DNA of 64,000 nucleotides from assembly GCF_014192915.1 (NCBI RefSeq), contig NZ_JACHYN010000011.1, forward strand, positions 62,001 to 126,000, in the 5' to 3' direction. Positions within the stretch are counted from its first letter, which is position 1; each line of letters opens with the position of its first letter. Shown piece after piece: positions 32,665-42,124 of the stretch. The stretch comes from Azospirillum sp. OGB3. GTDB lineage: Bacteria; Pseudomonadota; Alphaproteobacteria; Azospirillales; Azospirillaceae. Under the pieces are notes generated by a model. It did no database searches, was not told the DNA's origin, and worked only from the letters and a program-made list of their open reading frames with translations. A program made the position numbers and the translations under genes.

Positions 32665-33683
32665 TGAGTGAGAACAAAACCCCCAGCGTGGAAACCCGGA
32701 CCGTAACGTCCGACGAGGCCGACGTCCGCCTCGACCGCTGGTTCAAGCGCCATTTCCCCGATGTGGGGCACGGCTATCTGCAGAAGCTGCTGCGCACCGG
32801 CCAGATCCGCGTGGACGGCAAGCGGGCGGAGACCTCGACCCGGCTCGCCGCCGGCCAGTCCATCCGCATCCCGCCGCTGGCCGACTGGGCCAAGCCGGAG
32901 GGCGCCCCCGCGGCCCCGGCGCCGAAGAAGCCGGCCATGTCGGACAAGGACGTCGCGGCGCTCCAGGCGCTGGTTCTCTTCAAGGACGGCGACGTCATCG
33001 CGCTGAACAAGCCGGCCGGGCTGGCCGTTCAGGGTGGCACCAACACTACCAAGCATCTCGACGCCATGCTGGACGCCCTGCGCTTCGACGCGAAGGAGCG
33101 GCCCAAGCTGGTGCACCGGCTGGACAAGGACACCTCGGGCGTCCTGCTGCTGGCGCGCAACACCTTCGCGGCGTCCAAGCTGACCGAGCAGTTCCGCGGC
33201 CGCGACGTGCGCAAGATCTACTGGGCCGCCACGGTCGGCGTGCCGAAGCCCTACCAGGGCAAGATCGACCTCGCGCTGGCCAAGGAAGGCGGGCCGCAGG
33301 GCGAGCGGGTGGCCGGCGACGAGGACGACGGCAAGCGCGCCGTCACCTACTATTCGGTGCTGGAAAACCTGGGCAAGCAGGCGGCCTTCGTCGCCATGTG
33401 GCCGCGCACGGGCCGCACCCACCAGCTCCGCGTCCACATGAACGCCATCGGCACGCCGATCCTCGGCGACGGCAAGTACGCCGGGCAGGGGGCCTATCTT
33501 CCGGGCGCCGAGGTCCAGAAGAAGCTGCACCTGCACGCCCGCCGCCTGATCCTGCCGCACCCGCGCGGCGGCAACCGGATGATCGACGTGACGGCGCCGC
33601 TGCCGGACCACATGCTGACGACCTGGAAGTATCTGGGCTTCAGCGCCAGCCTGAAGGGCGACCCGTTCGAGGGGGTCGAGTAA
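32664..33683 (+). CDS. rluC: RluC/RluD-type 23S rRNA pseudouridine synthase
   Basis: The 339-residue protein has an S4 RNA-binding domain (about 18-80; VRLDRWFKRHFPDV) and a synthase domain with HRLDKDTSGVLLLARN (catalytic Asp), GRTHQLRVHMNAIGTPILGD and KLHLHARRL. It converts uridines in 23S rRNA. RluC is favoured by the neighbourhood (crcB, then HAD and ATP12 genes in alphaproteobacteria), but RluD-like specificity cannot be excluded. The GntR/benE pair has been inserted between it and the HAD gene. Confidence 0.88.
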   Translation: MSENKTPSVETRTVTSDEADVRLDRWFKRHFPDVGHGYLQKLLRTGQIRVDGKRAETSTRLAAGQSIRIPPLADWAKPEGAPAAPAPKKPAMSDKDVAALQALVLFKDGDVIALNKPAGLAVQGGTNTTKHLDAMLDALRFDAKERPKLVHRLDKDTSGVLLLARNTFAASKLTEQFRGRDVRKIYWAATVGVPKPYQGKIDLALAKEGGPQGERVAGDEDDGKRAVTYYSVLENLGKQAAFVAMWPRTGRTHQLRVHMNAIGTPILGDGKYAGQGAYLPGAEVQKKLHLHARRLILPHPRGGNRMIDVTAPLPDHMLTTWKYLGFSASLKGDPFEGVE

Positions 33684-33692
33684 GGGCGGGGT

Positions 33693-34382
33693 TTACCCCG
33701 CCTCGCGCGCCTCCAGAAACGCCGTAAGCTGCTCCGCCGCCTGCCCGACATGCTCGGTGACGAGCCGGCAGGCGGTATCCGCGTCCCCCGCCCGGCAGGC
33801 CGCCAGCAGCACTCGGTGCTCGTCCTGCGATCGCGGCCGGTAGCCCAGCGCCGCGAACTGGAAGCGCAGATAGCGGTCGGCGGCCAGCAGATGCTGCTCC
33901 GTCAGCGCCAGCAGCCGGGGCCGCCCGGCCCGCGCGTAAAGCGTCATGTGGAAGCGCCGGTTCAGCTCCCCCATGCGTCCCGGATCGGCCTCCCCATCCA
34001 TCTCCGCGATCAGCTCCTCCGCCTGATCGAGGTCCGCCGCCGTCAGGCCGGGCAGCGACAGGCGCAGCGCCATCGGTTCCAGCGCCATGCGGATCGCCCC
34101 GATGTCGGCGCCGTCCGCCGCCGAAATTTCCGCGACGACCGCCCCGCGGTGCGGGTGGAACTCGGCCAGCGCCCGCGCCTCCAATTGGCGCAGCGCCTCG
34201 CGCACCGGCATGCGGCTGACCCCGAAGGTCTCCGCCAGCTCCTCCTGCCGCAGCGGCGTCCCCGGCGCGATGACCCCGGTCAGGATCGCCTCGCGCAGCG
34301 TCGCCTCCACGAACTCCGTGGTGGTGCGGTGGCGCGGCCGCGCGCGCGCCACGAGGCGCGACAGCCCGTCGTTGACCGCCAT
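33693..34382 (-). CDS. GntR family regulator, FadR subgroup
   Basis: The 229-residue protein has a winged helix (about 20-85: TLREAILTGVIAPGTPLRQ, ELAETFGVSRMPVREALRQL) and an all-helical FCD ligand domain with metal-binding His residues (NRRFHMTLYARAGRP, EHRVLLAACRAGD). AGGGGAG precedes the ATG at 34382. It is divergent from benE, with the palindrome ATTGGATCCAAT in the 83-base gap, so it likely controls itself and the transporter in response to an aromatic or organic acid. Confidence 0.9.
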   Translation of the reverse strand: MAVNDGLSRLVARARPRHRTTTEFVEATLREAILTGVIAPGTPLRQEELAETFGVSRMPVREALRQLEARALAEFHPHRGAVVAEISAADGADIGAIRMALEPMALRLSLPGLTAADLDQAEELIAEMDGEADPGRMGELNRRFHMTLYARAGRPRLLALTEQHLLAADRYLRFQFAALGYRPRSQDEHRVLLAACRAGDADTACRLVTEHVGQAAEQLTAFLEAREAG

Positions 34383-34405
34383 GCGTGATCTCCCCTTGCC
34401 AGGAT

Positions 34406-34417
34406 ATTGGATCCAAT
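34406..34417. promoter_or_regulatory. Candidate GntR operator ATTGGATCCAAT
   Basis: Perfect 12-base palindrome midway between the divergent GntR and benE starts, of the size and style bound by FadR-group regulators. No second copy was seen nearby. Confidence 0.6.
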
Positions 34418-34465
34418 CTATCACCGGTCTCATCATCCTGCACCCCCGATGGAGGGTCCCAAGCC

Positions 34466-35689
34466 ATGTCCTCTTCCGACACCGTCCCGGCAACGGGCCT
34501 TTCGACGGGGCTTTCCCTGCGCGCGGTCGGCGCCGGCCTGCTGGCGGCGCTGGTCGGCTACGCCAGTTCGGTGGCGGTGGTCATCCATGGCCTGACCGCC
34601 GTGGGGGCGAGTACGGAGCAGGTGGTGTCGGGCCTCGTCCTGGTCGGCCTCGCCATGGGCCTGACGGCGATGGGGCTCAGCCTGCACCGGCGCAAGCCGA
34701 TCAGCATCGCCTGGACGACGCCGGGCATGGCGCTGCTCGCCGCCACCGGCGCGGTGGAGGGCGGGTTCCCTGCCGCGGTGGGGGCCTTCGTGGTGACGGG
34801 GGTGCTGATCGTCCTGGCCGGGCTGTGGTCGCCGCTCGGCCGCTGGATCGCCGCGATCCCCAAGCCGCTGGCCAACGGCATGCTGGCGGGCATCCTGCTG
34901 AAGCTGTGCCTGGCCCCCTTCCTGGCGGTGTCGCAGGTGCCGGGGATGGCGCTGCTGGTGCTGGCGACCTGGGCGGTGGTGGGGCGGGTGGCGCGTCTCT
35001 ACGCCGTGCCCGCCGCGGTGGCGGTGGCGCTGGGGGCGATGGCGCTGGACTCCTCCGGCGGTTCGACCGGCGGGGCGGCGCTGTCCGGTGCGCTGTGGCC
35101 GGGCGTGACCTTCGTCCAGCCGGTGTTCACCTGGGAGGCGATGGTCGGCATCGCGCTGCCGCTGTTCGTCGTCACCATGGCGTCGCAGAACATCCCCGGC
35201 CTCGCCGTGCTGGCGACCTACAACTACGCGCCGCCGACCCGCCCGATCTTCCTGGCGACGGGAGCAGCCTCCGCCCTGACGGCGCTGGGCGGTGCACCGA
35301 CCGTCAACCTCGCGGCGATCACCGCGGCGCTCTGCGCCAGCCCGGACGCCGACCCGAACCCGGCGCGGCGCTGGCAGGCGGCCTTCGTCGGCGGCGTCGG
35401 CTACATCCTGTTCGCCGGGCTGGCCGGGGTGACGGCGGTGATGGTCACCCGCTCCCCGCCGATCCTGATCGAGGCGGTGGCCGGGCTGGCCCTGGTCGGC
35501 GCCTTCGGCTCCGCCCTGATGGGCGCCGTGCAGGTGGAGGCGAACCGCACCGCCGCGCTGGTCACCATGCTGGTCACCGCCTCCGGCCTGTCCTTCGCCG
35601 GGGTGGGCTCGGCCTTCTGGGGGCTGCTGCTGGGCGGGGCGGTCCACCTGCTCCATTGGCGCTCCCCGGTGTCGCAGCCGGCAAAGTGA
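34466..35689 (+). CDS. benE: BenE family benzoate/H+ symporter
   Basis: The 407-residue protein has about 12 membrane helices and BenE motifs: GYASSVAVVIHGL near the start, PISIAWTTPGMALLA, PLANGMLAGILLKLCLAP, VTMASQNIPGLAVL and GGAPTVNLAAITAAL. BenE transporters import benzoate or related aromatic acids. GGAGGG supports the ATG at 34466. No benzoate catabolic genes adjoin it. The divergent GntR gene is the likely regulator. Confidence 0.93.
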   Translation: MSSSDTVPATGLSTGLSLRAVGAGLLAALVGYASSVAVVIHGLTAVGASTEQVVSGLVLVGLAMGLTAMGLSLHRRKPISIAWTTPGMALLAATGAVEGGFPAAVGAFVVTGVLIVLAGLWSPLGRWIAAIPKPLANGMLAGILLKLCLAPFLAVSQVPGMALLVLATWAVVGRVARLYAVPAAVAVALGAMALDSSGGSTGGAALSGALWPGVTFVQPVFTWEAMVGIALPLFVVTMASQNIPGLAVLATYNYAPPTRPIFLATGAASALTALGGAPTVNLAAITAALCASPDADPNPARRWQAAFVGGVGYILFAGLAGVTAVMVTRSPPILIEAVAGLALVGAFGSALMGAVQVEANRTAALVTMLVTASGLSFAGVGSAFWGLLLGGAVHLLHWRSPVSQPAK

Positions 35690-35784
35690 TGCCTTTGGCA
35701 TCACCCTATCGATCAATGCTCTGGCATTGATCTGTCGGATTATACGGCCGGAAAACGATTCAAATGATAATTTTCCGGCCGTAT
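35687..35784. repeat. Cluster of three hairpins downstream of benE
   Basis: TGATGCC/GGCATCA (35687-35693 with 35697-35703), GATCAATGC/GCATTGATC (35711-35719 with 35724-35732) and ATACGGCCGGAAAA/TTTTCCGGCCGTAT (35742-35755 with 35771-35784). All stems are perfect. The last has an A/T-rich lower half and could end transcription either way; the others are unexplained. Confidence 0.75.
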
Positions 35785-35843
35785 GAGTTGCGCTTTCCCA
35801 ATGCGAGCCGCATAAGTCCGGTACGACCCGTGTCCCGGAGGCG

Positions 35844-36539
35844 ATGCCCGTGAGCAGCTCAGAGAATGCCCGTTCCCTGCGGCTGGCCCTGTTCGATTGC
35901 GACGGCACGCTGGTGGACAGCCAGTTCGCCATCATCGACGCCATGACCACCGCCTGGGCCGCTCACGGACTGGGCGAGCCGGACCCGCTGGAGGTGCGCC
36001 GCATGGTCGGGCTGCCGCTGGTGCAGGCGGTGTCGCACCTGCTGCCGAACCTCGACACCGAGCGCCATGTGGCCGTCGCGGAAAGCTACAAGGACGCCTT
36101 CGCGGCGCTGCGCCACCGCGGCGACCTGCACGAGCCGCTGTTTCCCGGCCTGCGCGACACGCTGGACGCGCTGGAGGCCGAAGGCGTTCTGCTCGGCGTG
36201 GCGACCGGCAAGTCGCGCCGTGGACTGGACGCCGTGCTGGCCCACCACGGGCTGGCGCACCGTTTCGTCACGCTCCAGACCAGCGACATCGGCCCCGGCA
36301 AGCCGCACCCCGACATGGTCTACCGCGCCCTGGCCGAAACCGGGGTGGTGGCGGCGCGGACGGTTGTGATCGGCGACACCACCTACGACATTCAGATGGC
36401 CCGCAACGCGCGGGTCGCGTCGGTCGGCGTCTCCTGGGGCTATCACGCGGTGGCCGAGCTGGAGGGCGCCGGGGCCGACCGCATCGTCCATCGCGGGCGC
36501 GAGGTGGCCGGCGCCGTGCTGGACCTGTTGCACCGTTAA
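35844..36539 (+). CDS. HAD-IA hydrolase (phosphoglycolate phosphatase-like)
   Basis: The 231-residue protein carries LALFDCDGTLVDSQ (nucleophile Asp), cap helices, VATGKSRRGLD, PGKPHPDM (Lys) and VVIGDTTYDIQMARNA. In alphaproteobacteria this gene commonly sits between rluC and the ATP12 gene, as here apart from the GntR/benE insertion. Substrate unknown; phosphoglycolate or another small phosphate ester is likely. GGAGGCG precedes the start. Confidence 0.88.
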   Translation: MPVSSSENARSLRLALFDCDGTLVDSQFAIIDAMTTAWAAHGLGEPDPLEVRRMVGLPLVQAVSHLLPNLDTERHVAVAESYKDAFAALRHRGDLHEPLFPGLRDTLDALEAEGVLLGVATGKSRRGLDAVLAHHGLAHRFVTLQTSDIGPGKPHPDMVYRALAETGVVAARTVVIGDTTYDIQMARNARVASVGVSWGYHAVAELEGAGADRIVHRGREVAGAVLDLLHR

Positions 36540-36560
36540 GAGAGCATTCGAAGGACCCTG

Positions 36561-37259
36561 ATGAAGCGCTTCTACAAGACCGCCTCCGTCGACGAGGCCG
36601 CCGGCGGCGGCTTCGAGGTGCGCCTGGACAACCGCCCGATCCGCAGCCCGGCCAAGGCGCCGCTGGTCTTCGCGAGCTGGCCGCTGGCCCAGGCCGTCGC
36701 CGCCGAATGGGACGCGCAGCCCGAGGACATCGCCCCGGACAGCATGCCGCTGATGCAGCTCGCCAGCACGGCGGTGGACCTGATGGGCAAGGGCCGCGCG
36801 GCCATCGTCGACGGCGTGGCCGCCTATGCGGAGACGGACCTGCTCTGCTACCGCGCGGAGCATCCCCGGAATCTGGTGGAGTTGCAGGCGCAGCGCTGGC
36901 AGCCGCTGCTCGACTGGGCGACGCTGCGCTACGACGCGCCGCTGCACGTCAACGCCGGGCTGATGCCCAAGCCGCAACCGCCCGAGGCGCTGCGCGCCCT
37001 GCGCAACGCGGTGGAGGCCTACGACGACTGGACGCTGTCGGCGCTCCAGACCGCCACCGGCTCCTGCGGCTCGCTGATCGTCGCGCTGGCGCTGGTCGAG
37101 GGGCACATCGACGCCGAGGAGGCCTTCGCGGTGTCGCAGCTCGACGAGACCTTCCAGATCGAAGCCTGGGGCGAGGACCCGGAGACGACCAAGCGCCGCG
37201 CCGCCCTGCGCGTGGACATCGCCGCCTGCCGCCGCTTCGTCGATCTGCTGCGGGCGTGA
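36561..37259 (+). CDS. ATP12 family F1-ATPase assembly chaperone
   Basis: The 232-residue protein starts MKRFYKTASV and contains GGGFEVRLDNRPIRSPAKAP, then MPLMQLASTAVDLM, ETDLLCYRAEHP and SCGSLIVALALVEG, all typical of ATP12, which helps the alpha subunit of F1-ATPase fold. It is an alphaproteobacterial and mitochondrial trait. It is 21 bases downstream of the HAD gene, likely one operon. Confidence 0.93.
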   Translation: MKRFYKTASVDEAAGGGFEVRLDNRPIRSPAKAPLVFASWPLAQAVAAEWDAQPEDIAPDSMPLMQLASTAVDLMGKGRAAIVDGVAAYAETDLLCYRAEHPRNLVELQAQRWQPLLDWATLRYDAPLHVNAGLMPKPQPPEALRALRNAVEAYDDWTLSALQTATGSCGSLIVALALVEGHIDAEEAFAVSQLDETFQIEAWGEDPETTKRRAALRVDIAACRRFVDLLRA

Positions 37260-37360
37260 TCCTCCATCGGGTGAGGACGGAATAAAGCGCCGCGGCGGGC
37301 GTCCTGTCAGTGAGGGCCGGGTTCCATCACCCGCCCCGTCACGACAGGGAGGTTCCGTCC

Positions 37361-37759
37361 ATGCACCGCTTCACCCGCTTCGCCGCCGCCGCGGCGACCG
37401 CTTTGACGCTCGGCCTTGTTGCGCCGTCCGTCTTTGCACAGGGCGCCATGCCCGCCAAGACCGGCCAGTCGGCCGGCGGCCCCGTGCTGACCGACAGCAA
37501 GGGCATGACGCTCTACGTCTTCGACCGCGATTCGGGCGGCAAATCCGCCTGCAACGGGCAGTGCGCCACCAACTGGCCGCCGCTGATGGCCCCGGCGGGG
37601 GCCAAGGCGATGGGCGACTATTCCGTCGTCACCCGCGACGACGGTTCCATGCAGTGGGCCTACAAGGGCAAGCCGCTCTACGGTTGGGCCAAGGACGGCA
37701 AGCCGGGCGACACCACCGGTGATGGTGTGAACAACGTCTGGCACGTCGCCCGTCCGTAA
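37361..37759 (+). CDS. Secreted protein with Yx(F/W)xxD repeats (COG4315-like)
   Basis: The 132-residue product has a signal peptide (cleavage near VFA-Q, residue 26) and two copies of the COG4315 repeat: LTDSKGMTLYVFDRD then CNGQCATNWPPL, and KGKPLYGWAKD then NNVWHVARP. Members are periplasmic or secreted with no established activity. AGGGAGG supports the start. A strong hairpin terminator follows. Confidence 0.88.
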   Translation: MHRFTRFAAAAATALTLGLVAPSVFAQGAMPAKTGQSAGGPVLTDSKGMTLYVFDRDSGGKSACNGQCATNWPPLMAPAGAKAMGDYSVVTRDDGSMQWAYKGKPLYGWAKDGKPGDTTGDGVNNVWHVARP

Positions 37760-37779
37760 GCACGACTCCGAACAGGAAA

Positions 37780-37810
37780 AAGCCCCCGCGGCGCTTGGCC
37801 GCGGGGGCTT
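37780..37810. terminator. Bidirectional terminator
   Basis: Stem AAGCCCCCGCGGC (37780-37792) with 37798-37810, five-base loop, A run before and T after, between convergent genes. Confidence 0.85.
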
Positions 37811-37829
37811 CTCGTGACCGGACCGGCGA

Positions 37830-38450
37830 TTACTGGCCGGTGCCCGACGGGGCGGCCGGCGGGGTGCCGGTGGCGCCGCCCGGGGCGGTCATGCTGCCGG
37901 AGGTGCCGGTGGAGGAGCGGCTCGCCGCGCCGTTCACCGTGTCGCCGGCCTTGTCCTTGTTGCGGTTCAGCGAGGTGGTGGTGTCGGAGTACTCGAACTC
38001 CGCCATGTCCTTCACCTGGTCGCGGGTCATGCCCGAGAGCTGGACGCGCTCCTGCTGGGCGTCCCAGGTGGCGTTGCCGATGTCCACGGCGATCTGCTTC
38101 TCGCCGATGCCGAGGAAGCCGCCCGAGGAGATCACGAGCTGCTGGGCCTTGCCGTTGCTGTCGAGGATGATGTCCTCGACCTCGCCGACCTTCTCGTTGT
38201 CGGTGCCGTAGACGTTCTTGCCCATCATGTTCTCGGCGCTGGCGAGCGTGCCGCCGGTCAGGCCCGAGGCGCTGCCGGTCGTGGCGCTGCCGGTCGCGGC
38301 GCTACCCGGGGCGCTGCCGCTTTTGTTCATCTCGGTCGCGGTGGGGGCGCCGGTGGTGGGGCTGCCGGTGGTCGGCGACGTGGTCTGCGCCATCGCCGTG
38401 CCGGTCATCAGCGCCAGGACGGACGCAGCCGCGATGATTTCCCTACGCAT
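37830..38450 (-). CDS. Exported PRC-barrel domain protein
   Basis: The 206-residue product has a signal peptide (cleavage near AMA-Q, residue 21), a Ser/Thr/Gly/Pro-rich linker (about 23-70), a PRC-barrel (about 75-150; NMMGKNVYGTDNEKVGEVED, SSGGFLGIGEKQIAVDI) and a low-complexity tail. PRC-barrel proteins of this exported type are common in alphaproteobacteria, often stress-linked, without a defined activity. AGAGGAG lies before the ATG. The 160 bases upstream are AT-richer but show no clear EcfG pair. Confidence 0.85.
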   Translation of the reverse strand: MRREIIAAASVLALMTGTAMAQTTSPTTGSPTTGAPTATEMNKSGSAPGSAATGSATTGSASGLTGGTLASAENMMGKNVYGTDNEKVGEVEDIILDSNGKAQQLVISSGGFLGIGEKQIAVDIGNATWDAQQERVQLSGMTRDQVKDMAEFEYSDTTTSLNRNKDKAGDTVNGAASRSSTGTSGSMTAPGGATGTPPAAPSGTGQ

Positions 38451-38610
38451 AACTCACTCCTCTCCGTGTTTCGGCGTTTCTGTCGAGTGCCTTGGTTTGT
38501 CTCGGTAAGGCAGTTCAACAACAGGGCCTCGGCGGGAATGGTCACGCGGAAAATCGAAAAAATCTTTCGGCTAGTCCGTGCAAGTTTCGGGAATAAAAGT
38601 GGCGAAGAAC

Positions 38611-39516
38611 TCAAAAGCTTGCCCAGACTGGCTTTGCCGGCGTGACTGTGGCCTCTCCGGCTGTCAAGACCAATCCGTCTTGCCCCGCACGGGTGAGGTC
38701 TTCCAGCCGCAACAAAGCCAGGGCGGAGGAGCCGGAACCGCTGCGGATCTCGCCGACTTCCTTGCCCTCCAGCGTCACCGGCGTGCCGGGGGCGGGCAGG
38801 GGGCCGTCCAGCGTCACCGGGAACAGCTTCTTCTTGATCAGGGCGCGGTACTTGGTGCGGGCGGTCAGTTCCTGCCCCATGTAGCAGCCCTTGTCCCAGG
38901 AGATGGCGTTGAGGTCGTCCAGATCGTTCTCCAGGGGCAGCGACTTGTCGGGCGTGAGGTCGCGGCTGCCCTCCGGAACGCCGAGCGACAGGCGCAGCCG
39001 GTCGTAGTCCTCCGCCCCGCTCGGCGCGAAGCCCGCCGCCTCCAGCGCCGCAGCGGCGCCGTCGCGCGGCAGGAAGGCGCGGGCACCCAGCGCCGGCAGG
39101 CGCGGGTCGGTGAAGGCGACGCCGCCCGCGAAGGGGATCGCGGCCCCGGCCTCCTCCGGCAAACCCAGCCGGGCCAGCGCGTCGCCGCCGAACAGGACGA
39201 CGGCCAGCATGGCGCCGGCGCGGTCCTCCAGCGTGATCCTGGAGCGCAGCTTGTACATCTTCAGCCGGCGCAGGAATTCCTCGCGCCGCTCCGTCTCGGG
39301 GTCGAGCAGAAGGGCGCCGTCCGATTCGGCGATGCGGAAATCGTGCAGGAACTTGCCCTGCGGGGTCAGGAACAGGGCGTAGACGGCGCGGTCCTCGGCG
39401 ACGCGGCGCACGTCGTTGGACACCAGCCCTTGCAGGAAGGCCGCCCGGTCCTCGCCCGCGACCGCGATGACGCCCCGGTCCTCCAGGATCGCGTAGCCCG
39501 CCTGTTCCGCCGTCAT
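38611..39516 (-). CDS. ygfZ: YgfZ/IBA57-type folate-binding protein
   Basis: This 301-residue GcvT-like protein supports iron-sulfur cluster assembly or repair. Motifs are an early FLQGLVSNDVRR segment, LTPQGKFLHDFRI and the diagnostic KGCYMGQELTAR (K-G-C-Y-x-G-Q-E) near residue 215. Length is normal. No co-directional partner is close. Confidence 0.93.
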   Translation of the reverse strand: MTAEQAGYAILEDRGVIAVAGEDRAAFLQGLVSNDVRRVAEDRAVYALFLTPQGKFLHDFRIAESDGALLLDPETERREEFLRRLKMYKLRSRITLEDRAGAMLAVVLFGGDALARLGLPEEAGAAIPFAGGVAFTDPRLPALGARAFLPRDGAAAALEAAGFAPSGAEDYDRLRLSLGVPEGSRDLTPDKSLPLENDLDDLNAISWDKGCYMGQELTARTKYRALIKKKLFPVTLDGPLPAPGTPVTLEGKEVGEIRSGSGSSALALLRLEDLTRAGQDGLVLTAGEATVTPAKPVWASF

Positions 39517-39605
39517 GCCCTTGCTCCGATCGTCCCGTTCAAGTCCCCGATAGTTGGGCGAAGGGGGCAGGGGAGGCAAGGGTGGCGAGGTCTGTGCCCT
39601 TGCAT

Positions 39606-39634
39606 GGCGCGTCCGCCTTTTCCGCGGACGCGCC
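39606..39634. terminator. Strong hairpin downstream of rnk
   Basis: GGCGCGTCCGC (39606-39616) pairs perfectly with 39624-39634 around a seven-base loop, in the 157-base gap between the ygfZ start and the rnk stop. No T-tract on the rnk side, so termination is tentative. Confidence 0.45.
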
Positions 39635-39673
39635 ACGGTGCAAGCCGTGGTCGATGGACCTTCAGGTAGGCGG

Positions 39674-40081
39674 TCAGCCGGCTGGAGGTTCGATCCGCAG
39701 GACCTGCACCGACTTGGTGCGGCCGTCGAGCGTGCCGTAGGCGATGGATTGCCCCTCGGACAGGCCGAGCAGGGCGGCGCCCACCGGGGTCAGGATCGAG
39801 ATGCCGTCCTGGCGCCGGGCCGCTTCGTCCGGTGTGATGAGTGTGGCGGTGTGCCGCGTGCCCCGGTCGTCCGCGAAGGTGACCCGGCTGCCGAGCCGGA
39901 CGAAGGGCGTGCCGCCGCCGTCGGAAGAATCCGCGACATCGGCGCGGTCGACCTCGCGCTGGAGGAAGTCGATGACGCCGGCGGGCTGGCTGAGATGGGC
40001 GAGAAGGACGTCGAGACGCCCGAGGTCATGAGGGGTGATTCGGATCGGCGGCGGATCGCCGAGCATCGACTTGCGGTTCAT
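39674..40081 (-). CDS. rnk: GreA/Rnk-family transcription elongation-factor-like protein
   Basis: The 135-residue protein has a short N-terminal coiled region (PHDLGRLDVLLAHLSQ) and a C-terminal GreA/FKBP-like domain (FVRLGSRVTFADDRGTRHTA, SILTPVGAALLGLSEGQ). It lacks the long GreA coiled-coil finger, matching Rnk, which binds RNA polymerase and competes with Gre factors in E. coli. The ATG at 40081 has GGAG upstream. Confidence 0.82.
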   Translation of the reverse strand: MNRKSMLGDPPPIRITPHDLGRLDVLLAHLSQPAGVIDFLQREVDRADVADSSDGGGTPFVRLGSRVTFADDRGTRHTATLITPDEAARRQDGISILTPVGAALLGLSEGQSIAYGTLDGRTKSVQVLRIEPPAG

Positions 40082-40204
40082 TCCAAAAGCTCCATAAGGA
40101 AAGGCCGCCGGAAATGGCGGCCCTTCCCATAGCTGAGGACGACGGCGGCCTCTTGTCAACCGTGCGGCGGCGTGGCATCTGTCCGTGTGCGAAGCAACTG
40201 CTGA

Positions 40205-40233
40205 TTTGTTGGGTCATCTGCCGCTTTGTTGGG
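40205..40233. promoter_or_regulatory. Direct repeat TTTGTTGGG in the rnk/ABC gap
   Basis: TTTGTTGGG occurs at 40205-40213 and 40225-40233, two helical turns apart. It is the only regular signal seen in the 318-base gap 40082-40399, apart from a short GCCGCC/GGCGGC hairpin near 40104-40121. It may be an operator for rnk or the nucleoside importer. Confidence 0.35.
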
Positions 40234-40399
40234 CTGCGACAGGCGCCCGAAACGGGGCGAATGACCGCAGGCTGGGCAACCGCTTCCCCTGTTGACGGCG
40301 AACAGCCTTGACGGGCAAGACTCTCCGAAAGTGGCATGGCTTTGGCAATGCCCTGCCGACTTCACCCCTACCCGGTCCGCCTCCTTGGATTCCCCATCC

Positions 40400-41947
<1,548 letters not shown>

Positions 41948-41957
41948 ACGCGACTTG

Positions 41958-42101
41958 CCCCCTCTCCCGTCCCGGGAGAGGGAAGGGGCCCGCGCCGCGC
42001 GCGGGAAGGGTGAGGGTTCGGCGTGGAAAAAGCGCCTGATCCTCGCGTCACCCTCACCCGGCCGCCTGCGGCGGCCACCCTCTCCCGGGGCGGGAGAGGG
42101 G
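41958..42101. repeat. Palindromic repeat family II, copy A, inside the importer operon
   Basis: The element begins CCCCTCTCCCGTCCCGGGAG and ends CACCCTCTCCCGGGGCGGGA, so its ends are inverted, with internal GGGTGAGGGT and ACCCTCACC arms and a GCCGCC/GGCGGC hairpin. The same ends and inner arms recur at 59215-59421. It occupies most of the 177-base gap between ATPase and permease genes. Confidence 0.85.
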
Positions 42102-42124
42102 ACGACGTGCGTCGGAGCCTTTTC

